From positions 26,717,669 through 26,781,668 of the forward strand of contig CM044959.1 of NCBI GenBank assembly GCA_024516035.1: a stretch of DNA of 64,000 bases. The letters are read 5' to 3'. The notes under the pieces were generated by a model. The model was not told the DNA's origin, did no database searches, and was given only the letters and a program-made list of their open reading frames with translations. How positions within the stretch are numbered: position 1 is the stretch's first letter; the number at the start of each line of letters is the position of its first letter. Made by a program: the position numbers and the translations under genes. Source of the stretch: Bactericera cockerelli. Lineage: Eukaryota; Arthropoda; Insecta; Hemiptera; Triozidae. Below are positions 13,201 to 24,027 of the stretch, piece after piece.

Positions 13201-16200
13201 CATTCAAGGATAGTTCTCACCGGGACACACCAAATAATCATTCAAGGATAGTTCTCACTGAACACAGGTGGATACGTACATTTCAGCGTTCAGGTCATGT
13301 TCCGTGGGAGTGACAGAGGTGTGCTTCTGCACCATACAGGATCTGGCTACGGACTCGAAAAGCCTGGAAAATCAGATTTTATTGTACCCAATGAATAATT
13401 CGGATTTTACAACTACAACCAGGTTAACCAATTTAGTTTTTTTAGTATTTGTAAATAGTGACCAGATAGTTATTCGTTACTCGTACCATAGCGTGTGTGT
13501 AGATTTAAGAAGTGTGGAAACGAACCCCAGTTGCATGGAAACGCCACATAGCGCGACACCATCGCAATGAAGTAGAATATTTCTCGCGGTCTATTTATAT
13601 TCAAGTTTACATTATCAAATTTTGATATGTTTATGTTTACATTTGATACGGGTGAGGGACGAGGAGAGGAGACTCCTTTGCGATACTAGCGCTGAGTACG
13701 CCACGATGTAGGCCGGCGGGGGGTGGTTTCCACACTTCTTAAATCTACACGCTATGCTTGTATCTTGTAGATGTTAATAATTAAAAAGGGAATTATTATT
13801 TAAACCATGAACTTATTATAAAGCCACTGTAATATTGTATCAACTGCTGGCGTGATGGTACTCCTTGCTCTAAGCTTAGGTTAAAGTGGGTAGCTGGTTA
13901 GTAAGTTTACAAAGAAATGGAGGGTGAAAATGCCGTCTATAATAATCTCAATGTTAGAAGACATTAAGGCCAACTCTTGAAGAAAGAAAATAGAAAATTC
14001 ATTAAGAAAGAAAAAGAAAATATGTATAAAAAAAAACATGTACTCTAATGTATTGATTGATATGCTGTGTTTTTAAGCAACCTTCAGATATGTGGGAAGC
14101 AACGTTTTATAATAAAACTGTATCTCTCTCTTCATCATATTCAGATTTTTTTTTTTTTTTAAATAAACATGGTTTTTTTTGTATGTTATTAATATGTAAA
14201 ATATTTATCCCATAAAATATATAAGACCTGTTTGACTGCTGGAGTAAAGGGACTTTTCAGTCTTACCTCGGCAGTATAAACAAGGTATATTCTATTCTAT
14301 TCTATTTTTTCCGCCGCCACCGCGCGGTTGTAGTTCGCGTTTATTTCGGATGATTTTTTCTTCTTCAAATATTGAAAGTGGATTGGTGTTTATAAGGTTG
14401 GAATTTCTCTATGGTAGTTGGGACTTCTTTGCACTTATCCAGGAGCTTTTTGACATTTTCATGTCTTTGCTCTGGCACATAACCAAAATTATGTGACGAA
14501 ATTATGTAACGATATTATGTAACGATATTATGTAACGATATTATGTAACGAAATATTGAATTGTAAAGGGAGAGAAGAGGGAAAGTGTGTGTCATGCGCA
14601 CAATGGCGAAGTATTGAATTGTAGAGGGAGAGAAGAGAGAAGGTATGTGTCATGCGCACAATACGAAATTTGGTCAGTTGGGTTTTGGACCTTGAATAGT
14701 AAAGATGAAAATGTCCCAATGGTTGCAGACTCGTATGCAAGCGTTTTTTTTTTGAAAACAGCACGCGTTTTTTAGGGTATTGTTCGTATGAAGAACGAGC
14801 CATTTTCCGTGCGGGATATTTTTACTTTCCTTATACTATAGAAAGGAAAGTAATGGTTTTTACCAGAAGACGGACGTTTCATTTAACAATCATGAAAATA
14901 GTCATTTCTCTACCAAGCTTAATACAAGTAAACATTCAGGTAAAATTTAAAGTTGATTTAAAGTTAAAGTTTCGTAACTTCTAGAGTTGATCGTATGCAT
15001 TGAATTACACTAGGAAAATGTTAATTTCATAAAAAAATATTTTATTTTATTTGACGAATGGTCTTCAAAAATCAAGTTCACTTATCGATTGCTAAGAGTA
15101 ATATTTACATTGAGTTAATTTTGAATCTAGATATAATTATGTAAAATGAATGGTTCTTACTTTTCGATTTCCGGAGCACAATGGACAAACTCGTGATCCC
15201 AGAACTTGTATACAGGGTTCTTGATGAGGTCGATGAACGTGATCAGAAGGCCCCACGGGTGAGGACGGTTCACGATGAGGCGCTCGAGGAGGACCCTGTA
15301 GAATCAGATACAACACAAATCAGGTTACCAGAACGTATTTAGAATCAGATACAACGCAAATCAGGTTACCAGCAAGTATTTAGAATCAGATACAACGCAA
15401 ATCAGGTTACCAGAACGTATTTAGAATCAGATACAACAAAAATCAGGTTACCAGAACGTTTTTAGACTCACACACAACACAAATCTGGTTACCAGAACGT
15501 ATTTAGAATCAGATACAACAAAAATCAGGTTACCAGCAAGTATTTAGAATCAGATACAACAAAAATCAGGTTACCAGCAAGTATTTAGAATCAGATACAA
15601 CACAAATCTGGTTACCAGCAAGTATTTAGAATCAGATACAACAAAAATCAGGTTACCAGAACGTATTTAGACTCACACACAACACAAATCTGGTTATCAG
15701 AATTTATTTAGAATTAGATACAACACAAATCTGGTTACCAGAACGTATTTACAATCAGATTATCAGATACAACAACAATCAAGTTACCAGCAAGTATTTA
15801 GAATCAGATACAACCAAAATCAGGTTACCAGCAAGTATTTAGAATCAGATACAACAAAAATCTATAATTTTTCAATAAGTTATATATATATTTCTTTTAA
15901 TTCGGGTTTAACGTCGCTTTCAACTGCATGGTCATATTGGTCATATCACGACGGGTTATCTTCTTTCTTCTTTGCATCTTTGGATTCTTTATTTACCTTG
16001 TTATTTGTTCTTGAATGGCTTCAGTGTTGGCCTCAGCAAACAAGTAGAGGAGTAGGCTGCTGAAGTAGTGAGTGTGAGAGTTTGGATAACGCAGTTGATT
16101 GGCGATTGCGTTCAGGAAGAGATAGCGACCTGATGATATTCAAAAAGAGAAAAACATTAATCCTTTCAAGAGAGGTAAAGAGGGGTGCGTGTCAGAGAGA

Positions 16201-19200
16201 TATACTCGTATAATTTTATTACTGTAACTAAAGACTGGGGAAAATCCCAGAAATTTATGGCGAGACAAAACTGAGCGACTGTTTTGTAATCCACGCACCA
16301 ACTACCTCATTACTTAGATTCGAACAAACTTCGTTTTTCAGGTTTTTTTTCTGATCTGTACTTGGATAACCGGGGTACACTCATACCTCGTAAGGACAAA
16401 TGAGAAGCTTCTTTAATGTGAGCAGCGACCAGTGGCGGAATTTTGTGTTACCCACTAAAATTGTGAAATGTATAATAATAGAAAAAAAAACATTATTCAC
16501 AGTCTGTCCCGGTAGCTCAGTGGTAAAGGCGGCACTCTATGAATCCAAAGATTTCAGAGGTCGTGGGTTCGAAACCCAGCCGAGACATGACAAGTTATCC
16601 TCCCATTTGGGATTTTTACCACATAATAATATGTCTTGGGCTTACTCCTGGAATAATGGGACTTTAATAGTCCTCATCGGGCAGTATAAAAAAGGCGATA
16701 ATATTATTATTCCACTTTCTCTCCTTGGAGGGTAATATTATTACCCTTCAATGGGTAGTACACCAGGAGCGGATCATATGATCAAGTCTCCTGGTGTTTT
16801 AACTTCAGGAGCGGATCCGAAGATCAAGTCTCCTGAAGTTGTTTGGTTCATAGTGTGGGGAGGCAATTTTATAATGGACTCTGATGTCCATCTTTTTCTC
16901 TCCCGTGGCTATCCCCCTTGGTGGTCCAATGGATTTTTCCATAGGAAAAAACTTTCGGGGGTACGGATGAATCCGAACAGTCACTTGGTCACATTATGAA
17001 CCATTAGGTATGTCAACAGAGTTTTCATGGGACAATGTCAAACTACTTATAGAGAAGGTGTCTCTATGCTTCTGTTGACATACCTCGCAGTCAGTGTTCA
17101 TATGGTATTGTGAATTACCATACTACTTCCTGGGACGTTGCTGATACTTGCAACCATCCAGGGATCACTGACCACTTGTTCGGGTGCCTCGGGAACTCCA
17201 AATCCCGTATGACCATTTATTGCTAAATAGTCATCCCTGAGGTTATTATTATTATTATTTTTACCTTCAGTATCCCGACCAGTTACCGACCTCAGTAGCT
17301 TGATCGATAAGGCAGTGGACTTGTAACCTGGAGGTCGGTGGTTCGGGTCCCGGTTTCAGCGTAGATTTAGTAAAGCGAGTTTGAGTAGTTGTGATATCAC
17401 GATAGTGATTAACACAAATATGATAACTTTAACTAACCTTCAGTGTCCAGGTCGACGGCGAAGTTAAGGAAGATGTCCATGTGGGCGGAGTGGGCGATGG
17501 TCTGGCTGGTGGGCGCCAGCGCCTTGGCGCGCAGAGACAGGATGGCCTGCGTGCCCACGTGCAGCACGAGCGCGTGCATCAGCTCCGTGTTGTAGCGGCT
17601 CCCGGGCTCGTGCGAGACCTGCACGGCGGCACGCACCTCGGCGAGGAACGTCACGGGCGAGCGGGACTTGAGGTACGAGTCCAGATCCTGCCCCGACCAG
17701 AGAGATTTTTACATTGGAAATGAGGAAAAAACATGTGCACTGGTCGTCAAGTGGTTAACGCGCTAGTCTGGTAATCCAGGTAGCGTAGGGATCCGTTGGT
17801 TCGAATCCCACCCAGTGCACGATTTTTTCCTCATTAATTTGAGTTTTTGACCACATAATAATGAGACTCTGAGGGTTAGGAGGTAGAAAATGCTTTGAGC
17901 ATTAACCTCGCCTGGTGGTTACCTTCCACTAAAGAGTATTATTATAATTATTATTATTATGGAATAAACAATTAAACACTCAATTAAAATAAAGTCAGTA
18001 TCAAACTAATATTTCGTCTACCAGCTAAGCTTCCTAAGAGCAGCTGTAATTTAGATTTTTTTTATATTAAACTATAATTCTCTTTCCAATCTATTGAACT
18101 TTCCTCCGCCGCTGGTCATTGAACCCAGGTCACCGTGCGTGCAAGCCAGCGCGCTACTTCACTCGGTTACTACAGGTTGATTCATCACCACTTATTATCT
18201 GATCTGGTGGTAGGGTTTTCACTGAAACCTTTACAATTAATACTGTGATCTAATTAGATCTAATGTGAACAGTTGATTCTATTTGGTTTTAACGTCTTGA
18301 TTTGATATAGTCAGGACGGGGGTTTTACCGACAATTCGCTGGGTATCGTACCAGCTATCCACAGTCTGGGTTCGGCCGAACATTCGGCAGCCTTACGTAA
18401 TCAGAGAGAACGGACGTTCTGCCCCCAACTGAGGGTCGAACATAGGAACTCAAGAGAATGCCGAAGGCATTATCACCACCCTTGATCAGGCTTTGTTTAT
18501 ATTTATTTTATTATTATTATTACCATGTTCATTGCATATAAAAGATGTAAATAAAGCTTGATCCAAATGTTTATAAATCTCTGGACTGCGGACAGCAGTC
18601 TCAACCGTTACACCACGGAGGCTGGTGTCACCAGTCGGCGTCTTACCTTCTTGAAGCTGGCGGGCTGGATGAGGGAGGCAAAGTCCGCGTGCATGCGGGG
18701 TGCCTGGTTGATGTCTGCCAATGACTCCACTCGCAGGTTGGGTGTGAACGGATCAGGCAGACGCATGTTGCCCGGGAACGCAGACAGAATCAGGTTACGC
18801 ATCTGAAATGTGCGAGAGAAAAAACCAAGTTGATGGGCTGAGATTTTGTAGCGTCGTTTCTCTTGGGTTGTCGAAGGAGAGGTAATAGCCCTTGGCTAAA
18901 TGTCCTTCAATTTTCAGATCATACAAGGTAAAGGTATTATAAATACCATTCAACCTGGTGTCTGGTGATGCAGGTAGCGTAGGGATCCGTTGGTTCGAAT
19001 CCCACCCAGTGCATGAATTTTTTCCTCATTAATTTGAGTTTATGACCACATAATAATAAGACTCTGAGGGTTAGGTGGTAGAAAATGCTTCAAGCATTAA
19101 CCTCGCCTGGTGGATACCTTCCACTAAAGAGTATTATTAATGTTATTTACAACAACAATACCAATTTCATTTTTTTCATTCCTGGAACATAATTTTTTCA

Positions 19201-19431
19201 TCTCTGGAAGAAAATACCAAATGGAGAGCTGGGGTGTGTTCTCACCTGGATACAGTTGGCAGATCATACAAGGTAAAGGTATTATAAATACCATTCAACC
19301 TCTTTACAACAACAATATTAATTTAATTTTTTTCATTCCTGGAACATATTTTTTTCATCTCTGGAAGAAAATGAATTCCTGTTTTATGAAAATAACTAAA
19401 TGTAAATATAAAAATTCATCATTTATTATCT

Positions 19432-19473
<42 letters not shown>

Positions 19474-22400
19474 TTCTTTTTCTTTTCTTCTAAACCATAT
19501 GCAATCTTTCTCTTATAAAGTCTATCTTTCTATTCCATTTTATTTTCCTTTAAGTATTCTTAATATTGACCATTGTACCATGTACTTTATGTTTGTATTT
19601 ATGTACAAATAAAACACATTACTATTACTAAATACCAAAAGGAGAGCTGGGGTGTGTTCTCACCTGGATACAGTTGGCAGGTATGACGTCACAGAACTGG
19701 TAGTGGTAGTCACAGAGGAACTCGGGGAAGTCATGCAGGAGCACCAGGAGGACACGCAGGACCCCCTTGTAGAACACCAGGTTGGGCTTGGACAGCTCCA
19801 CATTGCGCAGGAAGGGCGCGAGGAATTTGAATATGTCGATGAGCAGCTGAGCGTACAGAGGCCATCCCTGGAAAAAACAAAAACAATTATGTTACACCTT
19901 CAACAGAGGAAAGATAGTAAAACTAGGGCGGGATTCTGAAACTTAGTATTCTGAAACAAGTATGAGACGGTCCTATTTCCTATAGTTTGTAAGCTGGGAC
20001 GGCTTCAAATTAGGGTATGTGTTCCAAATATGACAAAAAAAAAAAAAAAAAAAAAATTGGGATGGGCGAGTACAAAAATATATTAATAATAGCATTATCT
20101 GTACCCACCGGTGGGTCACGTTACAAGGAAAATTGAGTGACCCACCGGTGGGCACGCCGTCTCATACGTGTTAAATCTTGTCTGAGACTTGCTTAAAAAA
20201 AAGGCAAAACCGGAACCACCTTCGAGAAATGTTTGAAAAAATCAAAAAAGAAGTGCGACATTCGGCCGGTTTTTCGAGCACTAAAAGCTCTTCTCAGGTT
20301 TTTCAAATTGAATAAAAAAGTTGCACTTTCCACGACATGCTATGAAAAAAAAAAAAAATCAAATCGTTTCTCGAAATCAAAGCAAGCTCGAATGTTTCTA
20401 AACATTGGTCTACAAGCCTACAGCATCTCTCCTATTGAATAACATTCAATTGTTATCAATTCCATAATGTGTAGGAGTTTGAAGTTATTATTATTCATAC
20501 TTACCTTCTGATGAGGAGTAATGACGAGCATTCTACCGATAAAAGTGCGGTGAGCTACAATTTCTAGCCAGGCGTACGCGAAGCCAGGCTGCTTAGAGGG
20601 TCTCAGAATGTGCAGGACACTGTAGTACGCTGACAACACCTGAAAGCAAGAAAATATTTAAGGGGCCTTGCACAAATGATGAACAGAGGGACGTGTTTCC
20701 CATAGGAGATTCCAATTTGAAACCAAATCTTGATTAAGGGTGGTACGCATTGACATATGGCTAAAGTACATTTCATGACAATTTCGGTGATCAGACAATC
20801 ACTGCCATCAGATTTCCTGATCAAGTTTACTACATATGTTTTCTCACTTTGAGATGTGTAATAAAGCCATACGATAAATAAAAAGAAATACTCAGTTTAT
20901 CCTGCGAAAATGAGACTAAAGAGTCCCTTTACTTTCACAATCTCAAACACGTCTAAAATGACCTATTAATATAGACGAGCAAAATAAGTGACAGTCACTT
21001 GGCATTCTCAACATTTGCACAGGGAGAAGTTGCTCAACTTACAACATGGACATGGAAGGTATGGTATAGTATAGTAGTGCTTTATTTAGACTGTCGGCTC
21101 GAGACAGGAAGTCCCATTATGCTAACAGTTTAATATAGCACCTCTTTATTCATTGTAAATTTTATACAGGATATTATAACTAGAAAAACATAATAACTAG
21201 AAATTATAACTAGAAACTCTGCTAAAGTACCCTGAATGTAAGTACGTACCTGGAAATTGATAGCCTCGAGCACAGGGTCAGGCACATTGAGTTCCAGGAA
21301 GAGCATGATCAGAATCCTGTGGTAGGGGAGCTGGTGGAACTCGTGTTGCCTGGCTTCCCAGTCAGTGATTAGCACTCCGGATATGATGCCTAGAACCTGG
21401 AACGAAAGTGACATAGCTTGGGTTTTACATTGTGTGGCTGATTCAAAATACTTTTAAGTACACTTTTTACACGACTGATCAACTAGTTCAAGGCACTGAT
21501 AAATATGTGTATGTGACATGAGTGCTATGTAGGATTTAAAAGAAATTTATACCAGGAAAAAATCACCATAGCCGAATGGGTAGTGCAATCGGCACGCATG
21601 CGATCCTGGTCCAATTAATACTTTGGATCAATATTCACTCATACCTCGTGAGGAAAAATGAGAACTTACAAAAAAGTGGCCGAAATCAAAACCTTTTATA
21701 TGAACACAGACAGTGTGTTCATAAAGTCTCCTTGCCTTAATTTTATAACGGGTGAATTTAGAAGATCATATTTTAGGGAATCATAAAATAGGGTGAATTT
21801 AGAAGACTACTGTTAGGTCTAGTTTTTTTTTAGTAAATGAAAGAAATCGGTCTTTCTGAGCACACTGATGTATAAAGTAAAAAAAAATAGTTAAAATAAC
21901 AATAATGAAATAATATAATAAAAGTTATCATAATTGTGTTAATCAGTTTCGTGATATCACAACTACTCAAACTAGCTTCACTAAATCTAAAACCGCGACT
22001 TGAACCACTGACCTCCAGGTTACAAGTCCACCGCCTTATCGATCAAGCTTTTATGTTCGGTAAATAACAAGAAGTCTGGCTGGGGGACTATAAACAGGGA
22101 GTAGACCAGTAGTCTTGCTGGGGGACTATAAACAAGGAGTGGACCAGCAGTCTGGCTGGGGGACTATAAACAGGGAGTATACCATCATTGGCTTGGTTCT
22201 GGGGGCCCTTGTCAATTCGCCTCTGATAACACAAAGAGGCGTAAACAACATTTTCGAAATTTTACAGGAGAGCCAAAATGAGTTTTCTTGTGCATAAATT
22301 TTCTGTTCACGATAGGAAAATCATCACTTCCCTGTACCCGTGAATGACCATACGAACTTTTTCTGTTGCCAAATTTGATTATTTAACTGTGACTATTGAT

Positions 22401-22966
22401 TTACGCCTATTTGATTTGTCTGAAAAAGAGAAAATCAGGGATACGCCTGATTTCAATTTTGGTTGTATTTTTTCTTTGGATTATAATTGGATTACGTCTA
22501 TTTGTGAGAACAAAATATAGCACAAGTAGACTCGATCCAAGCAATAAAACCGATTTCAAAAATTTGTGGTTTACGCCTCTTTGTGTTATCAGAGGCGAAT
22601 TATTAGCCTCCTTGTAAAGACAGTGGTAGAAGTGCTGAGTCAGTCCTCCACTGTCTGGCTACCATCGTTCACGATGACGCCACCCTATGATGATGAAATA
22701 ACAAGAATGATTTCGTATGTCACCTTGTTGAGCAGGATGATCTTGGAGCTGGAGTTAGCGTGCTCGGCGGACCCGGAGAACTTGATGAGCAGAGCGATGA
22801 GCTTGGCGTACGCATCCAGGGTCTGGAACATCTTGGAGCGGGTGGGGGTGGGGCTGACGCCCAGGTCAGGGATGAGGCGGTAGGAGATCTCCACCACCAG
22901 GGACGTGGCGAAGCGGAAGAAGCGAGTGATCAGATCGTCCGTCTTGAGAATGCCCGCCACATTCAT
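10182..22966 (-). CDS. CNOT1: CNOT1, CCR4-NOT complex scaffold subunit (C-terminal 521 aa; 5' part missing)
   Basis: CNOT1 is the scaffold of the cytoplasmic CCR4-NOT deadenylase. Its C-terminal NOT1 domain binds the CNOT2/CNOT3 module. Ten exons read on the minus strand: 22966-22724, 21396-21250, 20639-20505, 19867-19664, 18802-18647, 17687-17438, 16129-15997, 15295-15161, 13363-13280 and 10260-10182. Every junction is GT-AG and phases agree across all joins, giving 521 codons plus TAG. Diagnostic strings are [64 protein letters not shown] (variant AHSAHMDIF here), [40 protein letters not shown] and [16 protein letters not shown]. These follow the colinear order of animal CNOT1. The family is about 2,300 residues, so roughly three quarters of the protein (the MIF4G/CAF1-binding and CNOT9-binding regions) is absent. 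No further minus-strand exon was found between 22967 and the N gap at 23928. The protein ends in a Q/P-rich tail (PQPQQ...PFPIA). Confidence 0.95.
10729..10940 (-). mobile_element. SINE family A
   Basis: tRNA-like head (GTCCCGGTAGCTCAGTGG, B box near GAACTCGCGACC on the plus strand), body CCATTTGG...ACCACATAATAAT, tail GGGCAGTATAAATAAGGCGA. Four long copies occur in the window. Confidence 0.9.
10936..13260. repeat. 38-bp tandem array in the last CNOT1 intron (about 2.3 kb)
   Basis: Roughly 60 units of 38 bp containing GGGACAGACCAAATAATC and AAGGATAGTTCTCACT, with a 34-bp variant lacking four bases. Units fall into types by the four bases after AATCA (TTTA, TACA, TTCA or none) and a later CCATTCA type. 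It starts at the 5' end of a SINE (whose terminal GGGAC is part of the unit) and ends 20 bases from the donor of exon 13280-13363. There are no unique spacers, so it is not a CRISPR. Confidence 0.97.
13280..13363 (-). CDS. CNOT1: CNOT1 penultimate exon
   Basis: 28 residues continuing [17 protein letters not shown], the conserved end of the NOT1 domain. The donor is AAT|GTACGT. A 38-bp tandem array of about 2.3 kb begins 20 bases beyond this donor. Confidence 0.9.
13487..13756. mobile_element. TIR-bearing MITE (270 bp)
   Basis: Inverted ends of about 38 bp (CATAGCGTG...TAGATTTAAG, AAGTGTGGAAAC) in a CNOT1 intron. GC-rich centre, no ORF of note. Confidence 0.8.
14228..14312 (+). repeat. SINE A-like 3' tail
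   Basis: GACTGCTGGAGTAAAGGGAC and CTCGGCAGTATAAACAAGG match the family A tail. Similar tails occur at 21062-21130, 28286-28348 and 41525-41575. Confidence 0.6.
14475..14670. repeat. Short tandem repeats (13 bp and about 66 bp)
   Basis: AACGATATTATGT repeated about four times, followed by two copies of GTATTGAATTGTARAGGGAG...CATGCGCACAAT. Confidence 0.85.
15161..15295 (-). CDS. CNOT1: CNOT1 exon
   Basis: Encodes [15 protein letters not shown] through HCAPEIE(K). Its acceptor lies at the edge of a 41-bp tandem array (15296-15871). Confidence 0.95.
15296..15871. repeat. 41-bp tandem array abutting a CNOT1 3' splice site
   Basis: About 14 diverged units of 41 bp (AGAATCAGATACAAC..., GGTTACCAG...). 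On the minus strand the array ends in the polypyrimidine-acceptor region of exon 15295-15161 (TTGTATCTGATTCTACAG). Each unit therefore copies most of that acceptor tract but lacks the final CAG. Confidence 0.95.
15997..16129 (-). CDS. CNOT1: CNOT1 exon
   Basis: Encodes [20 protein letters not shown] through IQEQITR. The entering phase (GT) completes the Gly codon split from the previous exon. Confidence 0.94.
16504..16713 (+). mobile_element. SINE family A
   Basis: Full length, with A box GTAGCTCAGTGG and B box GGGTTCGAAACCC, in a CNOT1 intron antisense to the gene. Confidence 0.92.
17285..17432 (+). mobile_element. SINE family C
   Basis: tRNA-like head ACCGACCTCAGTAGCTTGAT, B box GGTTCGGGTCCC, tail GTTGTGATATCAC. 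It stops 5-8 bases from the CNOT1 donor at 17437. Confidence 0.88.
17438..17687 (-). CDS. CNOT1: CNOT1 exon
   Basis: 83 codons plus one base ([18 protein letters not shown] ... VDLDTEG). It is very GC-rich compared with the flanking introns. A tRNA-derived SINE ends only about 5-8 bases past its donor (17285-17432). Confidence 0.94.
17735..17955 (+). mobile_element. SINE family B
   Basis: tRNA-like head TGCACTGGTCGTCAAGTGG, B box GGTTCGAATCCC, tail GGTAGAAAATGCTTTGAGC and an ATT-rich end. Confidence 0.9.
18262..18470. repeat. Dispersed repeat family E
   Basis: Contains GTCAGGACGGGGGTTTTACC, CAGTCTGGGTTCGGCCGAA and CGACCCTCAGTTGG-like sequence. Related copies: 13850-13945, 15899-15960, 28505-28660 and 29745-30130. 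Confidence 0.6.
18449..18572 (+). repeat. Dispersed repeat (tail type H)
   Basis: Same family as 45808-45935, with a (TTA)n expansion in the middle. Confidence 0.8.
18647..18802 (-). CDS. CNOT1: CNOT1 exon
   Basis: 52 codons, phase 0 ([10 protein letters not shown]...SFKK). It encodes the [11 protein letters not shown] motif at the heart of the NOT1 domain. The donor is AAG|GTAAGA. Confidence 0.94.
18958..19140 (+). mobile_element. SINE family B, head truncated
   Basis: Starts within the tRNA-like part (GGTGATGCAGGTAGCG) and keeps the full body. Confidence 0.88.
19212..19262. repeat. Intronic copy of a CNOT1 exon end
   Basis: 51 bp nearly identical to 19630-19680, including the last 17 exon bases, the donor and about 34 intron bases. 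It lies inside a mosaic of short direct repeats (18915-18956 with 19259-19301; 19142-19218 with 19303-19373). Confidence 0.9.
19428..19475. repeat. (TTA)n microsatellite
   Basis: More than ten ATT units in a CNOT1 intron. Confidence 0.9.
19664..19867 (-). CDS. CNOT1: CNOT1 exon
   Basis: 68 codons, phase 0. It has the nearly invariant [20 protein letters not shown] block. The last 17 bases and the donor also occur as an extra copy in the next intron (19212-19262). Confidence 0.94.
20505..20639 (-). CDS. CNOT1: CNOT1 exon
   Basis: 45 codons, phase 0. It encodes [20 protein letters not shown] and ends in TPHQK, matching the family's HILRPTKAPGF-AWLE block. Confidence 0.93.
21250..21396 (-). 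CDS. CNOT1: CNOT1 exon
   Basis: 49 codons, phase 0. It contains the conserved [15 protein letters not shown] helix. The donor is CAG|GTACGT. Confidence 0.93.
21914..22056 (-). mobile_element. SINE family C
   Basis: Inverted copy (GTGATATCACAACTACTC, CCAGGTTACAAGTCCACC) in CNOT1. Confidence 0.85.
22076..22217. repeat. Repeat family J, left part
   Basis: Three tandem units of about 45 bp (GCTGGGGGACTATAAACAGG). The right part is 22602-22680. The family also occurs at 51345-51417 and 51826-52010. Confidence 0.82.
22218..22597. mobile_element. 380-bp TIR element with AATT target duplication
   Basis: 29-bp perfect inverted ends starting CGCCTCTGATAACACAAAG. Each end is itself a hairpin because CGCCTCT is followed by AGAGGCG. 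Flanked by AATT at 22214-22217 and 22598-22601. An uninterrupted copy of the host repeat is at 51915-51935. Confidence 0.88.
22724..22966 (-). CDS. CNOT1: CNOT1 exon (first visible)
   Basis: 81 codons, phase 0 at both ends, with acceptor TTTTCCAG and donor AAG|GTGACA. It encodes the helical start of the NOT1 C-terminal domain ([14 protein letters not shown], then [10 protein letters not shown]). The protein continues upstream into missing exons. Confidence 0.92.
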
Positions 22967-23018
22967 CTGGAAAACATTTGACAACTACAAGCGACGTTTT
23001 ATAAGTAGTAAGCAGCCG

Positions 23019-23190
23019 ACCTCCGTGGCTCAGTGGTTAAGAGCATTGGTTACTGCCCCGGAGGTTGCCGGTTCGAATCCCGGCCGGAGCGGAAATTTCT
23101 GACCGAAATTTTCCGTTTCCGGAATGGCATGGATGTAAAGGTAAAGTGCCCTGCAGTAATGCGAAAGCGGTTCCGGGGCACACTTACCTT
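23019..23190 (+). mobile_element. SINE family D
   Basis: Head CTCCGTGGCTCAGTGGTTAA, B box GGTTCGAATCCCGG, body with CATGGATGTAAAGGTAAAG. A second copy at 56441 on the other strand shows it is a dispersed element and not a tRNA gene. Confidence 0.82.
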
Positions 23191-23204
23191 AAAATAAAAA
23201 AGTA

Positions 23205-23380
23205 AGGGCGCGAACACAACGGAGCACTAGACCCTCGGGTAGCCTCGGTACCACGCAGAGTAATCTAACCATGTTATTGAGTGTAAGCGGCCTAAAGCGG
23301 AGCACTTATACCCTAGGGTAGCCCCGGTAACACGCAGAATAATCTAACCATAATTAAAATGTAAGCGGCCTCAAGCGGAG
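23205..23380. repeat. Two-copy tandem repeat (about 75 bp)
   Basis: GGGTAGCCYCGGTAMCACGC and AAGCGGCCT occur twice next to SINE D. Confidence 0.75.
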
Positions 23381-23927
23381 TCTAGAAAATCGCCTATATC
23401 TTGGTGTAAGAACTAGGGTCTAGGTTTAGGGTATAGGGTCTAGGCCCAGGATCCTCGTTGTGGTCGCCTACTAAAGCTTTTTAAAAAAAAAAAACAAAAT
23501 GAATTCATTTAACACATGGATTTTTGTTGTTTTACTTTATTCATAATTTGGGATGACCATTTCAAGAATTATGACAAAATTGAACCAATGGTTATCTGAA
23601 AATAAAAGTAAAGATTTAAAAAAAAGGCGAAGTGTTGTCCTTTCAATTTTTTTTTTTACTTGTTTCGTTTTTTTGAGTAGTGTGCTAACTATAAGTTCCA
23701 AACGTAACGTATTTTTTTTAAATTTTATTTTTAGAACATTAATTTATGCTTGATCTTGTTGCCCTTTTTTGAAGACTGGATCTCATTCTTCATTTTCATA
23801 CCATCTTTTGTAAAAATATCATTAAAAAATATAAAAGTTTATTTCAGGTTGGAAGCTTAGTGGCAGTATCGCTAGTAAACATTAAATTAATAGCATATTT
23901 ACTTAAAACGCAAGACTAGGAGCTAGG

Positions 23928-24027
23928 NNNNNNNNNNNNNNNNNNNNNNNNNNNNNNNNNNNNNNNNNNNNNNNNNNNNNNNNNNNNNNNNNNNNNNNNN
24001 NNNNNNNNNNNNNNNNNNNNNNNNNNN
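23928..24027. other. Assembly gap (100 N)
   Basis: Exactly 100 Ns, the usual placeholder for unknown size. Both neighbouring genes lose their 5' halves here. Confidence 0.99.

Noticed and set aside
10936..13260. CRISPR-like array of short repeats
   Set aside because: Units are contiguous tandem copies without unique spacers, in a eukaryotic intron.
16504..16580. tRNA gene (also 17735, 23019, 46706)
   Set aside because: A and B boxes are present, but the same sequence plus non-tRNA body recurs several times and does not form a proper cloverleaf; these are SINE heads.
16751..16999. 82-codon frame with repeated GADxxIKSP
   Set aside because: Arises from a short duplicated repeat in a CNOT1 intron; no conserved domain.
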